Shown here piece by piece: positions 58,168 through 60,000 of a stretch of DNA of 60,000 nt. Numbering within the stretch: the first letter of the stretch is position 1; the number at the start of each line of letters is the position of its first letter. A program made the translations under genes and the position numbers. Source of the stretch: Antedon mediterranea (taxonomy: Eukaryota > Echinodermata > Crinoidea > Comatulida > Antedonidae); contig NC_092679.1 of the NCBI RefSeq assembly GCF_964355755.1, positions 808,001-868,000 on the forward strand. The letters are read 5' to 3'. The notes under the pieces are model-generated. The model had not been told where the DNA came from. It saw nothing but the letters and a program-made list of their open reading frames with translations, and searched no databases.

Positions 58168-58290
58168 ACAGTCAACTCTCCCAATAACGGACATCTTTGG
58201 GCTGGCCAAATAGGTTTGGTTTTCTGGAAAGTCTTTAATGGTAAAAATAAAGTTTGGGACCTTTTGGTCTTCAAGAAAAATCTGTTTTTT
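58168..58290 (+). mobile_element. pogo/Tigger-like transposon end
   Basis: TACAGTCAACTCTCCCAATA then ACGGACATCTTTGGGCTGG and TTTGGTTTTCTGGAAAGTC. It is the reverse complement of the end at 51398-51533. The short - strand frame across it is not a gene. Confidence 0.55.
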
Positions 58291-58534
58291 TTTATTAAGT
58301 AGGTCGTCGGGTCAACCTAATAGCTATGATAGAAGTATAATATTAAGGGTTATACTTTAGAGTATATAATATTGAGGTAAGTATAGTTTTGTCTTGATTG
58401 AAAGTAAAGTGAGTAGTTATATTTTTAGAGATAGAATTAGTTCACACACATGTCTTAGAATGGAAATCCACCCAGAAACAAAAATGGAAAATACCATGTT
58501 GAATGTTTTGAAATTTTGAAGGGTATAGAGAAGT

Positions 58535-58605
58535 GGCACGCTGGAGTGGTTCTTGTCTCTAAATCAAGGGGATATGTTCAATTCTGATGACTATTTTTCT
58601 TTAAA
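58535..58605 (+). mobile_element. possible SINE remnant
   Basis: AGTGGCACGCTGGAGTGGTT, then ATGTTCAATTCTGATGAC as a worn B-box. Confidence 0.3.
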
Positions 58606-58609
58606 ATGA

Positions 58610-59420
58610 ATAAACTGGTTTTGAATATTCCTATTCAGTTTATTAAAACGCCTTATGCTGTTTGATTCCATATACAGTATGCACTATTCACCTATTTCTC
58701 ACGCTTGCAAATTTTAATTTTTATCTTTCAATGCATTGTGGTCCTCTTATGTGAATTTGTAAAGCTATATGTTATTTATTTTTAAAGATTTAATTGATGT
58801 ACGTAGCCTATTAGTACTGCTTGCCAATTCTTGGTTTCAAGTCATTATTTTAGAGTTTTATCTTCTTCGTGTCGTCTTCATTTAAAAACTTTAAATGGTT
58901 TTTGTTGAAATATTTTTAAAAATCATCCAATTTTTTTTATTTTCCTAAGCAATAATTGATTTTTACTTGTTTTTTGTCAGCATTTTATTATAAAAATCAA
59001 AATTATTTTTCCCAGCGTTTATTTATGAAAAAATAAAATTGTATTTCTGCTCTGTTTTATTCACACACTGTTTTTTATATTTTAATATTAAAAAAAATTA
59101 AACATATATCATTTTATGATAGGGTACACTGAAAATATTTATTGATCATAAACACATTTATTTGTAGATGGAAAAATTCAGTACTAAAAATATTGTGGTT
59201 CAGCTGACAAACGGACCAAATTAAAACTTGTGAAACATTAGTAAATAAAATCTGAAAAACAAACTACAATCTATCTTTTTTTATGGAACCTTTTTTTGGT
59301 GGAGATTAAATTTTTGAAAATTTTTAATTTTATGCAAAGTTCTTTATCCCCTCCCCCTCATTGTCCTCCCCTCTCTACCTTACAGTAATTAAGTCAGTGC
59401 TGGCTTGAGGCCCACAAAAT
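58610..59420. other. no gene seen
   Basis: T-rich and A-rich non-coding DNA; no long frame, tandem repeat or recognisable element. Confidence 0.5.
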
Positions 59421-59426
59421 GTCTTA

Positions 59427-59637
59427 AATGTTAGGAGGGCTCATTGCACTCTTTATAATAAAGGAGTCTGTCTGTTTGTCCCTGTAATATGGGTGTATGT
59501 TAGGAGGGCTCATTGCACTCTTTATAATAAAAGAGTCTGTCTGTTTGTCCCTGTAATATGGGTGTATGTTAGGAGGGCTCATTGCACTCTTTATAATAAA
59601 GGAGTCTGTCTGTTTGTCCCTGTAATATGGGTGTATG
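59427..59637. repeat. 69-bp tandem triplication
   Basis: GTTAGGAGGGCTCATTGCAC, TCTTTATAATAAAGGAGTCT and GTCTGTTTGTCCCTGTAATA, then TGGGTGTAT, repeated three times with one A/G change. Confidence 0.92.
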
Positions 59638-60000
59638 TTTGTATCATTAGCTAAAATGAAATTTCATTCTATAAATCGCTTTAAAAAAGATTTATTTTTG
59701 TTTGAAGGAAATCAAAAGCAGAATTTAAGAGTTGATTATTATATTTATATAAGCCCAATCATTATTATATGCTTTTGTATATTGTTTATGTAAATGATAT
59801 GTTAATACAATTTGCATATCATTAACATATTGTTTACATAAGTAATTGTATGCTCTTGGATAGTGTTTATGTTAATAATATTAATAACATGTGATGTTAT
59901 GTTACATGTTTTTTGAAGTTTTTTTTCAGTATTGTGTACCATTAAATTTATCACCAGAATCAGAATGTGGATTTTTATTTTTTATACGGAGCAGTATTCA

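Overview
This window is animal nuclear DNA, not bacterial. It is AT-rich, its genes are split by introns with GT..AG borders, and it is crowded with minisatellites, short inverted-repeat transposons (MITEs) and tRNA-headed SINEs. The gene sequences look like those of a deuterostome invertebrate. Frequent AGGCCT-type words and the style of the repeats suggest an echinoderm, but this is an impression and was not tested.

Three protein-coding genes can be read exon by exon. (1) The 3' end of an UNC79-like gene (NALCN sodium-leak channel complex) runs on the + strand from the left edge to a stop at 5642: 14 consecutive in-phase exons, about 627 residues. (2) A complete FUT8 (alpha-1,6-fucosyltransferase) coding region lies on the - strand, 20274 down to 9564: nine exons, 594 residues, from the N-terminal membrane anchor through the GT23 catalytic core to the C-terminal SH3 domain. 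UNC79 and FUT8 are tail to tail. (3) A complete MAX gene (bHLH-zipper partner of MYC) lies on the + strand, 46551-56296: five exons, 185 residues, including a separate 27-nt exon in the same place as the alternatively spliced 9-residue exon of vertebrate MAX.

FUT8 and MAX are head to head. Just upstream of the MAX start, the - strand has a possible first exon with a good donor (46356) and a CACGTG E-box. A second possible - strand exon lies at 45010-45071. These may be the 5' UTR of FUT8, which would give FUT8 a roughly 25 kb first intron region and a bidirectional promoter with MAX. As I recall, human MAX and FUT8 are also neighbours in divergent orientation on chromosome 14q23, and human UNC79 is on 14q32, so this looks like conserved linkage.

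The rest is mostly repeats. Tandem arrays: about 34 bp (6527-7592, with a 407-bp higher-order period), 11 bp (10204-10324), 47 bp G-rich (18568-19233), 24 bp x 33 (30718-31509), 40 bp x about 98 (37982-41901), 34 bp x about 46 (49812-51394), 64 bp x 17 (56603-57690) and 69 bp x 3 (59427-59637). Several of these give long but meaningless open frames. One palindromic MITE family has at least ten copies, one of them split by a LINE fragment. Other MITE families, a Harbinger-like element and several SINE remnants sit in introns and between genes. I see no CRISPR, operon or other prokaryotic system, and no convincing new protein-coding system.
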